This document shows positions 26,111 to 35,372 of a DNA stretch of 64,000 nucleotides, piece by piece. Under the pieces are notes generated by a model. That model did not search any database, was not told the origin of the DNA, and worked only from the letters and a program-made list of their open reading frames with translations. The position numbers were made by a program, and so were the translations under genes. The stretch comes from Nocardia coubleae NBRC 108252 (GTDB lineage: Bacteria; Actinomycetota; Actinomycetes; Mycobacteriales; Mycobacteriaceae). The first letter of the stretch is position 1, and every line of letters starts with the position of its first letter. The DNA is taken from positions 62,001 to 126,000 of the forward strand of contig NZ_BDBD01000008.1 in assembly GCF_001612805.1 (NCBI RefSeq). Direction: 5' to 3'.

Positions 26111-26153
26111 TGAGTTGATTTGATGAAGATCTTCTCAACGTATCATCGACTCA
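26111..26153. promoter_or_regulatory. nested dyad upstream of the MpaB-type oxygenase gene
   Basis: Outer arms TGAGTTGAT (26111-26119) and ATCGACTCA (26145-26153) pair at 8 of 9 positions. Inside is TTGATGAAGATCTTCTCAA (26120-26138), itself a dyad centred on GAAGATCTTC. TATCAT at 26141-26146 could be the -10 of the oxygenase gene. A TetR gene two positions downstream is a plausible cognate regulator. Confidence 0.45.
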
Positions 26154-26183
26154 GTAGCTGTCTGGACAAGGAGACGCAGGACC

Positions 26184-27068
26184 ATGCGCGAAGCTTCAAC
26201 TGGGCCCGTACCGACCACCGCGGGCGACCACGGCGGCGTTCTGCGGTGCCGATATGGCACGGTCGACGATTTTCGGATCGAGCAGTTCCTCGACGGCATC
26301 GGCGCCTTCGCGGGAGCGGGCGCGAACGTCATCGTGCAGCTCGCGAACCGGCCCGTCGGCTACGGCGTCGTCGAAAGCACGGTCGAGTCGGGCCGCGCCG
26401 ATGTGCACCCGTGGAAACGCCTGCGCACCACGCTGACCTACATCGCGGTGGCGATGCTCGGCACCGAGGACGACCGCACCGTCTATCGCCAGGCGGTCGG
26501 CAGCGTTCATCGCCATGTCCGCTCGGCTCCGGGCGCCGCGGTCGGGTACAACGCCTTCGATCCCGAGCTGCAGAAGTGGGTGGCGGTCTGCCTGTGCTGG
26601 GGTGTCCTCGATCTCCACGAACGCCTGTACGGCCCGCTGGACCGCGACACCAAGGAGGTCTTCGTCCAGTACGGCGCCAAATTCGGCACCGGCCTGCAGA
26701 TGCGACCCGGTATGTGGCCCGCCGACCTGGACGAGTTCGAACGCTACTTCGAAGCCGGGCTGGCGACCATGCAGATCGATGACGTAGTCGCCGAATACCT
26801 GCGCAAGCTGATCGGATTGCGCAACGTTCCGCGGCCACGCCGCCTCGCGGACTTCCACCGCTTCGTCGTGATCGGTCTGCTGCCCGAACCCATGCGCGCC
26901 CAGCTCTACCTGCCGTGGACCGACGCACAGGAACGACGGCACCGGATCCTGTTCCGCGCCATCGGCGCCGTCTACGGGCGGCTGCCCGTGCGCGCGCGGC
27001 TGTTCCCGTACTCGACGGTGCTCTGGGACATGCGGCGACGCCACCGGCTCGGGCGCCCGCTCGTCTGA
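26184..27068 (+). CDS. MpaB/rubber oxygenase family protein (DUF2236)
   Basis: A 294-residue protein with the DUF2236 fold shared by fungal MpaB and latex-clearing protein, which are heme b oxygenases. A helix-rich N-terminus includes FLDGIGAFAGAGANVIVQL, and RPVGYGVVEST is the family's typical RPxGxGV stretch. The central region has FDPELQKWV followed by the WV-containing helix. No signal peptide. Substrate unknown; related mycobacterial genes are common next to TetR genes. ATG 26184 is preceded by AAGGAG and CAGGA. A TetR gene follows after 13 nt. Confidence 0.8.
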   Translation: MREASTGPVPTTAGDHGGVLRCRYGTVDDFRIEQFLDGIGAFAGAGANVIVQLANRPVGYGVVESTVESGRADVHPWKRLRTTLTYIAVAMLGTEDDRTVYRQAVGSVHRHVRSAPGAAVGYNAFDPELQKWVAVCLCWGVLDLHERLYGPLDRDTKEVFVQYGAKFGTGLQMRPGMWPADLDEFERYFEAGLATMQIDDVVAEYLRKLIGLRNVPRPRRLADFHRFVVIGLLPEPMRAQLYLPWTDAQERRHRILFRAIGAVYGRLPVRARLFPYSTVLWDMRRRHRLGRPLV

Positions 27069-27081
27069 GTACGGTGAGGCA

Positions 27082-27714
27082 GTGAGCAGATTGCTGGCCC
27101 GGATCCGCAGCCACGGCGGCGTGGAACGGGACAACGCCGATGTCCTGAACGGCGCCCTGGCCGCGTTCCTCGACTTCGGCATCAAACGCACAAGCATGGC
27201 CGAGGTGGCCCGCCGCGGCGGGCTGTCCTTGGCCACGCTGTACCGCCGGTTCGGCGGGAAGGACGACGTCGTCCAGGCTGTCGGGCTCTGGCAGGTGCGC
27301 TGCCTGCTGAACGAGGCCGACCAATCGATGCGCAGGCAAGCCGAGGACGGCGCGAGCGCCGAGGACCAGATCGTCGAGCTGTTCGTCGTCTTCGCCCTCG
27401 GTCTGCGCCAGAACCCGCTGCTGGATCGTCTGCTCGCCACCGACGCCGCCGCCGTACTCCCTTATCTCACGACCGGCGGGTCGCCGGTGATCGAACTCGG
27501 CCGTGACTTCCTCGCCGAGTTCATCACCCGCTTGCAGCTGCAGGGCAAACTGCCCGCCTACGATCCGCTGCCCGTCGCCGAGATGGTGGCGCGCACGGCG
27601 TTGTCGTTGGTGCTGACCAGGCCCACTGTCATACCCCTCGACGACGAGGCGGCGGCGCGCCGGTTCGCCCGCGATCACATCGCACCGGGGTTCCGCCCGC
27701 CGCGCGCACCATAG
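27082..27714 (+). CDS. TetR-family transcriptional regulator
   Basis: A 210-residue repressor. The helix-turn-helix is at about residues 30-60 (FGIKRTSMAEVARRGGLSLATLYRRFGGKDDVV). The C-terminal ligand-binding domain is helical and unassigned. It lies directly after the oxygenase gene and probably controls it. TACGGT at 27070-27075 is 6 nt before the GTG, so a separate leaderless transcript is possible in addition to read-through. It converges on the aldehyde dehydrogenase gene. Confidence 0.88.
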   Translation: MSRLLARIRSHGGVERDNADVLNGALAAFLDFGIKRTSMAEVARRGGLSLATLYRRFGGKDDVVQAVGLWQVRCLLNEADQSMRRQAEDGASAEDQIVELFVVFALGLRQNPLLDRLLATDAAAVLPYLTTGGSPVIELGRDFLAEFITRLQLQGKLPAYDPLPVAEMVARTALSLVLTRPTVIPLDDEAAARRFARDHIAPGFRPPRAP

Positions 27715-27743
27715 CGCACCCAGCCGACGGAACCCGTCGACGA

Positions 27744-29270
27744 CTACTTGCCGAAGCGACGCCGTCCGCGCGCACCGGTGGCACGCATCGCGTTGCGCAT
27801 GAACCCGAAGCTCTTCAGGCTGTACGGGTACCAGACCAGTTCCTTCTTCTGCGTCGGCAAGGCGGGCGCGGTGATCGCCTGCTTGCGGCAGTACTTGCGC
27901 ACACCGTCCGCTCCGCCGAATCGGTAACCGGTGCCGGACTGGCCCCAACCACCGTGCGGGAGCGCGAAATTGAACAGGTTGATGGTGGCGTCGTTGATGT
28001 TCACCGCGCCGACCGCCAGCCGCCGGGCAATGGCCTGGCCGCGGGACTTGTCGCCGGTCCACACCGAGGCCGACAGACCGTACTCGGAGTCGTTGGCGAG
28101 GCGGACGGCCTCGTTCTCGTCGGCGACCTTGATCACCGGGATGGTTGGGCCGAAGGTTTCCTCGGTGATGCACGACATCGAATGATCGACGTCGACCAGC
28201 ACGGTCGGTTCGAAGAAGTTGCCCTCCCCCGTCGCCTTTCCGCCGGTGAGTACCCGCGCACCCTTGGCGATCGCCTCTTCCACGTGGCGGGTGACGATCG
28301 CGACCTGTGCATCGTTGGCGAGCGGGCCGACATCGATGGTGCCCGCTCGGTCGTCACGACCGAGCCGCAGCGACTCGACGTGGGCGACAAGCTTGTTCAC
28401 GAACTCGTCGTACACCGGGGCTTCGACGTACACCCGCTCCACCGACACGCACAGCTGCCCGGCATTGGTCAGGGCACCGAAGGTGATGCCGTTGACCGCG
28501 CGCTCGAGGTCGGCGTCGGCCAGCACGATCGCCGGGTCCTTGCCGCCCATCTCGAGGCTGTAGGGGCGCGTGCGTTCCGCGCACGCGACGGCGATCCGGC
28601 GCCCGGTGCCGCCGGAGCCGGTGAACTGGACGAAGTCCGAGTTGTCGACCACCGCGGCGCCGGTGTCACCCGCCCCGGAGACGATCGTGAACACGGGCGG
28701 CGCGCCGATCTCGGCCCAGCCGCGAGCCAGGAGCAGTGGCGTCAGCGGGGTCACCTCCGACGGCTTGAGCAGCACCGCGGCGCCCGCGGCGAGCGCCGGA
28801 ACGACATCGGCGGTCACCATGGCGAGCGGGAAGTTCCACGGCGTGATGATGCCGACCACGGGGTACGGCACGTATGCGGTGGTCAACTTCTTGACCCGCA
28901 TCAACGGGGTGTGCGGGCGCACGTCGGTATCGGCGAGGAACTCGGCCGCGTTGCGCGCGTAGTAGCCGAGGATATCGACGGTGAAGGCGACTTCCACCTC
29001 GGCCTCGACCCGGGGCTTTCCGGATTCGTCCTGAATCGAGTCCGCCAGTTCGGCCGCATGGTCGAGCACCCAGTCCTGCAGCTTCAGCAGCCACTGCTTG
29101 CGGCCGGCCGGGGTGATCGACTGCCATCTCGGCTGCGCCTTGCGCAGCGCGACGGCTGCCGCGGCGACCTCCGCCGGGGTGGCGACGGCGACGGTGCCGA
29201 CCGTCTCCCCGGATGCCGGGTTACGCACGATGAGCTCGGCGTCGACGATGGGCGTGGCGGAATCAGACAC
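27744..29270 (-). CDS. aldehyde dehydrogenase (succinate-semialdehyde dehydrogenase type)
   Basis: A 508-residue NAD(P)+-dependent ALDH. The cofactor-site sequence ITPWNFPLAMV and KPSEVTPLTP, the FTGSGGTGRRIA glycine motif, the catalytic Glu in LEMGGKDP and the catalytic Cys in NAGQLCVSVERVYV are all present. The SVERVYV flank resembles GabD2-like enzymes, which oxidise succinate semialdehyde. The C-terminal tail of about 30 residues is basic. It stands alone between a convergent TetR gene and the downstream end of a monooxygenase operon; the true aldehyde is unknown. Confidence 0.9.
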   Translation of the reverse strand: MSDSATPIVDAELIVRNPASGETVGTVAVATPAEVAAAAVALRKAQPRWQSITPAGRKQWLLKLQDWVLDHAAELADSIQDESGKPRVEAEVEVAFTVDILGYYARNAAEFLADTDVRPHTPLMRVKKLTTAYVPYPVVGIITPWNFPLAMVTADVVPALAAGAAVLLKPSEVTPLTPLLLARGWAEIGAPPVFTIVSGAGDTGAAVVDNSDFVQFTGSGGTGRRIAVACAERTRPYSLEMGGKDPAIVLADADLERAVNGITFGALTNAGQLCVSVERVYVEAPVYDEFVNKLVAHVESLRLGRDDRAGTIDVGPLANDAQVAIVTRHVEEAIAKGARVLTGGKATGEGNFFEPTVLVDVDHSMSCITEETFGPTIPVIKVADENEAVRLANDSEYGLSASVWTGDKSRGQAIARRLAVGAVNINDATINLFNFALPHGGWGQSGTGYRFGGADGVRKYCRKQAITAPALPTQKKELVWYPYSLKSFGFMRNAMRATGARGRRRFGK

Positions 29271-29353
29271 TTGTTCTCCCGGCTGGCCGAATAGGACTCC
29301 ACCTCACTGTAGACAGCCTGAGAGAATTTGCATATCACTCTTTCAAATCAGCG

Positions 29354-30455
29354 TCACGCCTTGGCGGCGGCCGGGCGGTGCGGCTGATCGGCGGCCCGGG
29401 GGAACTCCCCGACGCGCTCGGTTCCGAGGACCGGATCGGCCGCACCTCGGCCGAACACATAGCGCCCGTTCACGAACACCGCGCGCACCGTCTCGTCGTT
29501 GCGGTTGACCATGCGTGAGAGGCCGCCGTACACCGCCACGGGACTCTCGGCGTAGGCGTCGAGGGTGTCGTCGAGGTGGGCGGGGTCGATGACGACCGCG
29601 TCGGCACGATCGCCGAGTCGCAGATGGCCCGCGTCGAGGCCGTACCAGTCGGCCAGCTCGCCGGTGAGCCGGTGCACGGCGCGCTCGACGGACATGAACG
29701 GCCGCTGCCCCGCGGCGGCGACTCGGCGCAGCAGGCGAAGGCCGAAGTTGTAGAAGGCCATATTGCGCAGGTGGGCGCCCGCATCGGAGAAGCCGAGCTG
29801 CACCGACGGATCGGCGGCGAGTACATCGGCGACCTCGGGGCGGTAGTTGGAAATAGTTGTGCGCCAACGAAGTTTGTCGCCGTGCTCCACCACCAGGTCG
29901 AGGAAGGCGTCGACAGGGTGCAGCCCACCCCGGTCGACACCGACCTGACCGAAGGTCTTGCCGAGCACGGTGTCGTCGGGGCAGGCGACGATATCGGCGT
30001 CGAAGAAGTCGCGGTGCCAGACGCGCGGACCGTACTTCTTCTCGTAGTCCTTGCGGAAGGTGTGACGGTAGCCCTCGTCGCACAGGATGTTGCCAGCGAA
30101 AGTCGCCGTCGATCGCGCCACAGCCCATGCGTTCCATCTCGGCGAGTTCTTCGGCGCTCGGCTTCACCTCCTTGCGGGTGGCCCGGTCCAAGCCCATGAC
30201 CGCGGCCCGCATATCGGAGTGGCCGATGAAGCAGGCCAGGTTCGGACCGAGCGGCAGCTGCTCGAGCGCCTCGATGAATTCTGTTGCGGTGACCCAGGTT
30301 CGATGCTCGTCCAGCGCACTGACGACGTAGTCGCGGGGAATGGCCTCCACCCGCCCGAACAAATCACCGGCCGTCTCGCCGTCGACGTGGACGGTCGAGA
30401 GCGAACACGATCCGAGCAGCACGGTGGTGACGCCGTGGCGCACCGACTCCGACAT
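29354..30455 (-). pseudogene. decayed D-aminoacylase-type amidohydrolase
   Basis: Two frames together give parts of one amidohydrolase of the N-acyl-D-amino acid deacylase type. The 5' part (from 30455) reads MSESVRHGVTTVLLGSCSLS and ends near LAEMERM. The 3' part, in another frame, resumes at FAGNILCDEGYRHTF and runs to the stop at 29354, with GFSDAGAHLRNMAFYN and the usual ADAVVIDP end. Missing are the first 70-odd codons with the HxH metal site, and a middle segment of perhaps 150 codons, and the frame shifts at the junction near 30090-30120. The gene is therefore almost certainly dead. It is the last gene of the monooxygenase operon, starting 4 nt after the acyl-CoA synthetase stop. Confidence 0.85.
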
Positions 30456-30459
30456 CCTT

Positions 30460-32112
30460 CTACACCGCGAGGTCGCGCCGGGTGACCTTGCCGGTCGCGT
30501 TGCGCGGCAACGCGTCGGCGGTGATCCGCCAGCGTGCGGGCACCTTGAAGTAGGCGAGCCGAGCGGCGAGGTACTCGCGCAGTTCGTCCTCCTCGACCGT
30601 GCCCGGTTCGGCGACGACCACGGCCGCCACCTCTTGGCCCAGGTCGGGGTGCGGCACGCCGAAGACCGCGCAGTCGGTGACCGAGGGGTGTTCGACGAGG
30701 ACGTTCTCGATCTCGGTGGGGTACACGTTCTCCCCGCCGCGCAGGATCAGGTCGGTGCGCCTGCCCGACACGGTGAGCCTGCCGTCGGTCATCGTCCCGA
30801 AATCGCCTGAGCGCAACCACCTTCCGTCGTCGATGACCTCTGCCGTCGCGGACTCGTTGTTCCAGTAGCCGAGCATCACGTACTGGCTGCGGATGAAGAT
30901 CTCGCCTTCGGTCCCGTCGGGCAGCACCGCGCCGTCAGGGTCACGGATCTCCACCGACACCCCGATGATCGGCCTGCCGACCGACCCCGCGTCGGCCAGC
31001 AGATCCAGCGGTGTCGCCACGGTGGCGGCGGTGCCGCTCTCGGTGAGCCCGTAACTGGTGGTCAGCGACAGCGGGACTCCGGCGAGGTGTTCGCGCAGCC
31101 GCTCGAGCAGGGCGGGCGCCGAGGGCGCGGAGTTCAGCGACAGTGCCGCCAGCGTCGACAGGTCGTAGCCCGACACGTCGTGGTCGAGCAGGCGGGTCGC
31201 CATGGTCGGCACCGCCGCCCAGTTGGTGACCCGTTCCCGCTGGACCAGGGTCAGCACCCGGCCCACGTCGAAGGCGCCGTGCGGGAACACCGCCGCCGCA
31301 CCGGTCGCCAGGCGCGGGATCACCAGATTGTGCAGGCTGGCGATGTGGAACAGCGGCGCGGTGACCAGGTACCGACGCTCGCTCGGCCCGTCTCCGACCG
31401 GCTGACCGGTGAACGCCGCCTGCATGGCATCGGTGAAACGGTGATACTCGGTGATCGCCAACAGGTTTCGCTGGGTATGCACCACGCCTTTGGCGCGCCC
31501 GCTCGTCCCGCTGGTGTACAGGATGACGGCCGGGTCATCTTCTGCCACCGGGGTTTCCGGCATCGCGGCACCCCGGTACTCCGCGACGAGGGCGGGCAGG
31601 TCCTCCTCGAAGGTCAACACCGGCACGTCACTGCCCGTTTCGGTCAGCCGCGCAGACCTTTTCGCGTCGGCGACCACCACCTTCGGGGTGGTGTGGCCGA
31701 GTGCGTAGGCGATTTCCGGCGGCGCCCACCAGGCGTTGTAGCCCACCGGGATGGCGCCCAGACATTGTGCCGCCCAGAAGGTGACCACCCAGTCGGGACC
31801 GTTGGCGGCCAGGATCGCGACCCGGTCGCCCTTGCCGACGCCGTGGCGTTCGGCCAGCGCGGTCGCCAGCGCACCGACCGCCGCCGCGTGCTCGGTGAAG
31901 CCGACCCGGCGGTCCTCGGTGACGAGATAGTCGCGATCACCCCAGGTCAGCGAGTGCTCGAGCAGCTCACGCAGGCTGCGCCGCCGACGCGCGAACACCG
32001 GCATCGGCGCACCGAGCACCTCCTCGACCGTCATCTCGAAGGGCGCGCCGGGCGCGGTGAGTCCGGCCGCCACCTGCGCGACGAACACCTGGGGGTCAAC
32101 GGCTTCGGTCAT
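30460..32112 (-). CDS. acyl-CoA synthetase (FadD-like, AMP-forming)
   Basis: A 550-residue ANL-superfamily ligase that adenylates a carboxylate and transfers it to CoA. The P-loop [17 protein letters not shown], the A5-like SYGLTESG, the A7-like RSGDFG and the A10 lysine in [13 protein letters not shown] are all present. The start ATG 32112 overlaps the hydrolase stop. In gene order (flavin monooxygenase, serine hydrolase, acyl-CoA synthetase) this recalls the mycobacterial mymA-fadD13 region, so a role in modifying or degrading unusual fatty acids is likely. The substrate is not readable. Confidence 0.9.
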   Translation of the reverse strand: MTEAVDPQVFVAQVAAGLTAPGAPFEMTVEEVLGAPMPVFARRRRSLRELLEHSLTWGDRDYLVTEDRRVGFTEHAAAVGALATALAERHGVGKGDRVAILAANGPDWVVTFWAAQCLGAIPVGYNAWWAPPEIAYALGHTTPKVVVADAKRSARLTETGSDVPVLTFEEDLPALVAEYRGAAMPETPVAEDDPAVILYTSGTSGRAKGVVHTQRNLLAITEYHRFTDAMQAAFTGQPVGDGPSERRYLVTAPLFHIASLHNLVIPRLATGAAAVFPHGAFDVGRVLTLVQRERVTNWAAVPTMATRLLDHDVSGYDLSTLAALSLNSAPSAPALLERLREHLAGVPLSLTTSYGLTESGTAATVATPLDLLADAGSVGRPIIGVSVEIRDPDGAVLPDGTEGEIFIRSQYVMLGYWNNESATAEVIDDGRWLRSGDFGTMTDGRLTVSGRRTDLILRGGENVYPTEIENVLVEHPSVTDCAVFGVPHPDLGQEVAAVVVAEPGTVEEDELREYLAARLAYFKVPARWRITADALPRNATGKVTRRDLAV

Positions 32113-33278
32113 GAGGTCCTCCCTCGAGAACGGTCGGTTCCGGCGACCGCGTCGAAGACCGCCTTCAGATAGTTGTCGCAGCGATCCGATCCGATCACGC
32201 CCGGCGCCATCCGATTCATGGTGTAGGCGAAGGTGGTTCGGCGATCCAGGTCGTTGACCACCATGGCGCCGCCGTAGCCCGCCCACCAGCACACCCGGCC
32301 GTCGGGAATGTGTGGGTAGGTCTCGGGGCGCGGCAGGCCGTAGCCGATGCCGAACCGCAGCGGGGTGAGCAGCGCCAGGTCGAGGCCGTCGGCCTGCTCG
32401 CGGAAGATCGACTCGATCGTGGCGGGCGAGAGGAACCGCCTGCCACCGAGCTCACCACCGCACGAAACCAGGGACTGCACGCGAGCGACCGAACGCGCGT
32501 TGCCGTGCCCGTTCACCGCCCCCAGCTCGGCGGAACGCCAAGCGGGAGTCGCTGTTTCGGCGATGTCGAGCAGCGGGCTTGTCAGCGTTTTGACGAGAAT
32601 GCTGTCGGGGTCGAGCGCGGACATGTCGAATTCGCGTTGCGGCGGTGCGACGAGCGTGGCGATCCGGTCGGCGTGCTCGGGTCCGGTGCCGATGTGGAAA
32701 TCCGCGCCGAGTGGTCCCGCCAGCTCGGCGGCGAAGAATTCGCCGAGGGTGCGCCCGGTGATGCGCCGCACCAATTCCCCGACCAGATGCCCGTAGTCGA
32801 GGGCGTGATAACCCGAGGCCGTGCCGGGTTCCCACCACGGTGGCTGAGCGGCGAGCCGGGCGGCGGCGGCTTCGGTGTCGTAGATGTCGGCGAGCGCGAT
32901 GGGCCGTTCCCAGCCCGAGACGCCCGAGGTGTGCGACAGCACGTGCCGCACCTCGACGCGGTCCTTGCCCTCGGCGGCGAACTCGGGCCAGTACCTGGCC
33001 ACGGGTGCGTCGAGGTCGAGGTCGCCGCGATCCACGAGCAGCAGGGCGCACAGGGCGGTCATCGTCTTGGTCACCGAGAAGACGTTCACCAGGGTGTCGG
33101 CCTGCCAGGCCACGGTGCGATCGGGGTCGGCGTGACCACCCCACAGGTCGAGGACCGGATCGCCGTCGACCGTCACACACAGCGACGCGCCGAGCTCGGC
33201 GCCCGTGGCGAGCTGCTCGTCGAATACCTCTCGCACCTGTGCGAAGTCGTCCCGGCAGAAGCCCGCTGCGCGCGTCAT
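32109..33278 (-). CDS. serine hydrolase, class C beta-lactamase/esterase family
   Basis: A 389-residue cytoplasmic protein of the EstB/LACTB-type beta-lactamase fold. The nucleophile motif SVTK is at residues 68-71, and the second motif tyrosine is in [10 protein letters not shown]. The HTSG stretch is typical of the esterase subgroup. No signal peptide, so an esterase or amidase role is more likely than antibiotic resistance. Start ATG 33278 overlaps the monooxygenase stop; a long upstream extension in the same frame is only the shadow of that gene. Confidence 0.87.
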   Translation of the reverse strand: MTRAAGFCRDDFAQVREVFDEQLATGAELGASLCVTVDGDPVLDLWGGHADPDRTVAWQADTLVNVFSVTKTMTALCALLLVDRGDLDLDAPVARYWPEFAAEGKDRVEVRHVLSHTSGVSGWERPIALADIYDTEAAAARLAAQPPWWEPGTASGYHALDYGHLVGELVRRITGRTLGEFFAAELAGPLGADFHIGTGPEHADRIATLVAPPQREFDMSALDPDSILVKTLTSPLLDIAETATPAWRSAELGAVNGHGNARSVARVQSLVSCGGELGGRRFLSPATIESIFREQADGLDLALLTPLRFGIGYGLPRPETYPHIPDGRVCWWAGYGGAMVVNDLDRRTTFAYTMNRMAPGVIGSDRCDNYLKAVFDAVAGTDRSRGRTS

Positions 33279-34645
33279 CGGCTGGCCTCGGCCTGGGCGC
33301 GGGCGGGTACCGGCAACGTATTGCCCGCGGCCGCGGCACGTTTGGCCCCGCGCTCGAGCTCCTTGGCCAGCCCGCGGACGTACGGCTCGAATTCGACCTG
33401 GATGGTGTGGCGCGGCGAATCGTAGTACCGCCCGGCGCGGGCATCGAGCCGCTCGTCGACCTCGGCGTCCATCTCGGCCCGCGAGGGCAGGTGATAGCGG
33501 CCGGTGAGGTAGGCGGCGACCAGCTTGGTCTGCTGTTCGGCGAAGTTGACCAGCGTAGGAGTCGGTTGTGCCAGACCGAGATAGAACAGATTGTCCACCG
33601 ATGGCTTCATCATCATCTGGAACAGCGGGAGCCGGTTGTCGCTGTCCGGCACCAGAGACGGATCGGTGAAGAACGGGAAGCTGATGTGATAGCCGGTGGC
33701 GCACAGCACCACGTCGACCTGTTCGCGCGAGCCGTCGGCGAAATGGACGGTGTCACCGTCGAGCCGGGTGATGGGGGGCTTGCATTCCACATCCCCGCAG
33801 CCGGCGCGGTGCAGGAATTCCTCACTCGCCGACGGGTGCGCCTCGAACGGTTCGTGATCCGGTGCGGGCAGACCGTAGTTCTGCATCAGACCGCGATTCT
33901 TGCGCACGAAGCGCTGCTTGAGTTTCAGCGCGACCTTCGGCGGCATCCACTTGGGCATCGACCGCCGGTCACCCACCTGACCGCGCACGTATTTCGGCAG
34001 CACCCACACCCCGCGCCGAGCCGACACGAACAGCCGTTCGGCCAGGAAACGCTGGGACAGTTCGGAGGCGATATCGAGCCCTGAATTGCCCATGCCGACC
34101 ACCACGATGCGCTTGCCACGCATGTCGATGGGATCGAAGGGGTCGTTGTAGGCGTGGCTGTGCATGAGCACACCGTCGAAATCACCGGGGTAATCCGGCA
34201 TTCGGGGGTCCCAGTGGTGGCCGTTGCAGACGATCAGCGCGTCGAAGACCTCGGTGTCACCGGCCGCCGTCACCAGCCAGCGGCCGTCGTCGGTCCGCTC
34301 GGCCGCCGTGACCAGCGCGTCGAACCTGATCCGGTCGCGCAGGCCGAAATGGTCGACGTAGTCCTTGAAGTACTGGTGCAGTTGCGAATGGTGCGGGAAG
34401 TCCGGCCAATCCGCGGGCGCGGGAAAGTCCTCGAACTGCAGGCGGTACTTGGACGTATCGATGTGCAGGCTCTGATAGCAGGCCGACATGCCGTTGGGAT
34501 TGCGGTAATACCAATTGCCGCCGACCTCGTCGGACGCCTCGTAACAGACGAACGGAATGCCGTACTCGGCAAGGCGTTTGGCCGCCGTGATACCCGACGG
34601 GCCCGCGCCGATGACGCAAACCCTCGGCAGCTCCGGTGTATTCAT
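33275..34645 (-). CDS. flavin-containing monooxygenase
   Basis: A 456-residue FMO. The FAD motif GAGPSG is at residues 13-18, the NADPH motif GMGNSG in the middle (IVVVGMGNSGLDIASEL), and the FMO fingerprint appears as FDGVLMHSHAYND. Such enzymes hydroxylate or oxidise lipophilic substrates or perform Baeyer-Villiger oxidation. First gene of a four-gene operon under a TATCGT box at 34692-34697 and a GAGGAG ribosome site. Similarity of arrangement to mymA of M. tuberculosis is by gene order and family only. Confidence 0.9.
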   Translation of the reverse strand: MNTPELPRVCVIGAGPSGITAAKRLAEYGIPFVCYEASDEVGGNWYYRNPNGMSACYQSLHIDTSKYRLQFEDFPAPADWPDFPHHSQLHQYFKDYVDHFGLRDRIRFDALVTAAERTDDGRWLVTAAGDTEVFDALIVCNGHHWDPRMPDYPGDFDGVLMHSHAYNDPFDPIDMRGKRIVVVGMGNSGLDIASELSQRFLAERLFVSARRGVWVLPKYVRGQVGDRRSMPKWMPPKVALKLKQRFVRKNRGLMQNYGLPAPDHEPFEAHPSASEEFLHRAGCGDVECKPPITRLDGDTVHFADGSREQVDVVLCATGYHISFPFFTDPSLVPDSDNRLPLFQMMMKPSVDNLFYLGLAQPTPTLVNFAEQQTKLVAAYLTGRYHLPSRAEMDAEVDERLDARAGRYYDSPRHTIQVEFEPYVRGLAKELERGAKRAAAAGNTLPVPARAQAEASR

Positions 34646-34705
34646 GCACGACTCCTCATCGACTCACGCTCACCGACGTGACCCGCACCACACGATAGCG
34701 GTTCG

Positions 34706-34722
34706 CTGGACACAGCGTCCAG
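34706..34722. promoter_or_regulatory. operator shared by the divergent monooxygenase and tetR genes
   Basis: Inverted repeat CTGGAC-ACAGC-GTCCAG. It lies just upstream of the leftward -10 box TATCGT (34692-34697, read on the minus strand) and would cover the -35 regions of both that promoter and the rightward promoter with TACGAT at 34740-34745. This is the standard arrangement for TetR autoregulation together with operon control. Confidence 0.6.
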
Positions 34723-34752
34723 TGAATGAGCATGCCGTCTACGATGGTCCTC

Positions 34753-35370
34753 ATGTCGCCGGAACCCACCGCCCAGCGAGGCTCGCTGCGCGAGGAACAC
34801 AAGCGCCTGACCACGGCACGCATCGTCGACACCGCGCGCACACTGTTCGAGACCCGCGGCTACTCCTCGGTCCGGGTCGACGACATCGCCGCCGCCGCGG
34901 GCTGCAGCCGGGCCACCTTCTACCTGCACTTCGCCGGTAAACCCGAGGTGCTGCGCGCGATCGCCAACCAGGGCACGCTCACCAGCGTCCGGATGGTCTA
35001 CGCCGACCTCGACCGCGTGCTCACCACCGGATCACGCGCGGCGTTCGCGGACTGGATGGCCCGCGCCATCGACTGGTTCTTCGTGAACAAGGACATGCTG
35101 CCCGCCTGGGACGAAGCCACCGCGGTGGAACCGGAATTCCGCAGGCTGGCCCGCGAGGGCATCATGACGCTGGCCGACAGCATGCCGGACTATCTCGCCC
35201 GCTGGCCCGAGGACCGGCGCGAGGAAGCCCGGTTACGGATCGAACTGCTCGTCGCCCAGCTCGAGCGGTTCTTCACCCGCTGGGCCATGCAGGGCACCAT
35301 CGACGTGACCGCCGAACAGGCCGCCGAAGTCCTCACCGACGTCTGGTTCCCCGCGCTGCGCGCCCCGTGA
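34753..35370 (+). CDS. TetR-family transcriptional regulator
   Basis: About 205 residues. The helix-turn-helix is VDDIAAAAGCSRATFYLHFAGKPEVL, preceded by LFETRGYSSVR. It is divergent from the monooxygenase operon and is the obvious candidate repressor of it. TACGAT (34740-34745) lies 7 nt before ATG 34753, fitting a leaderless message; ATG 34726 and 34744 are in frame but lie upstream of or within the -10 box and lack ribosome sites. The 3' end is 2 nt from the end of the convergent LuxR gene. Confidence 0.85.
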   Translation: MSPEPTAQRGSLREEHKRLTTARIVDTARTLFETRGYSSVRVDDIAAAAGCSRATFYLHFAGKPEVLRAIANQGTLTSVRMVYADLDRVLTTGSRAAFADWMARAIDWFFVNKDMLPAWDEATAVEPEFRRLAREGIMTLADSMPDYLARWPEDRREEARLRIELLVAQLERFFTRWAMQGTIDVTAEQAAEVLTDVWFPALRAP

Positions 35371-35372
35371 AC

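Noticed and set aside
33279..33704. Extended N-terminus of the beta-lactamase-like protein
   Set aside because: Reads through the monooxygenase gene in another frame; ATG 33278 overlaps the monooxygenase stop.
35371..35372. TetR and LuxR genes as an overlapping pair with one function
   Set aside because: They are convergent and only touch at their stops; no regulatory link can be read.
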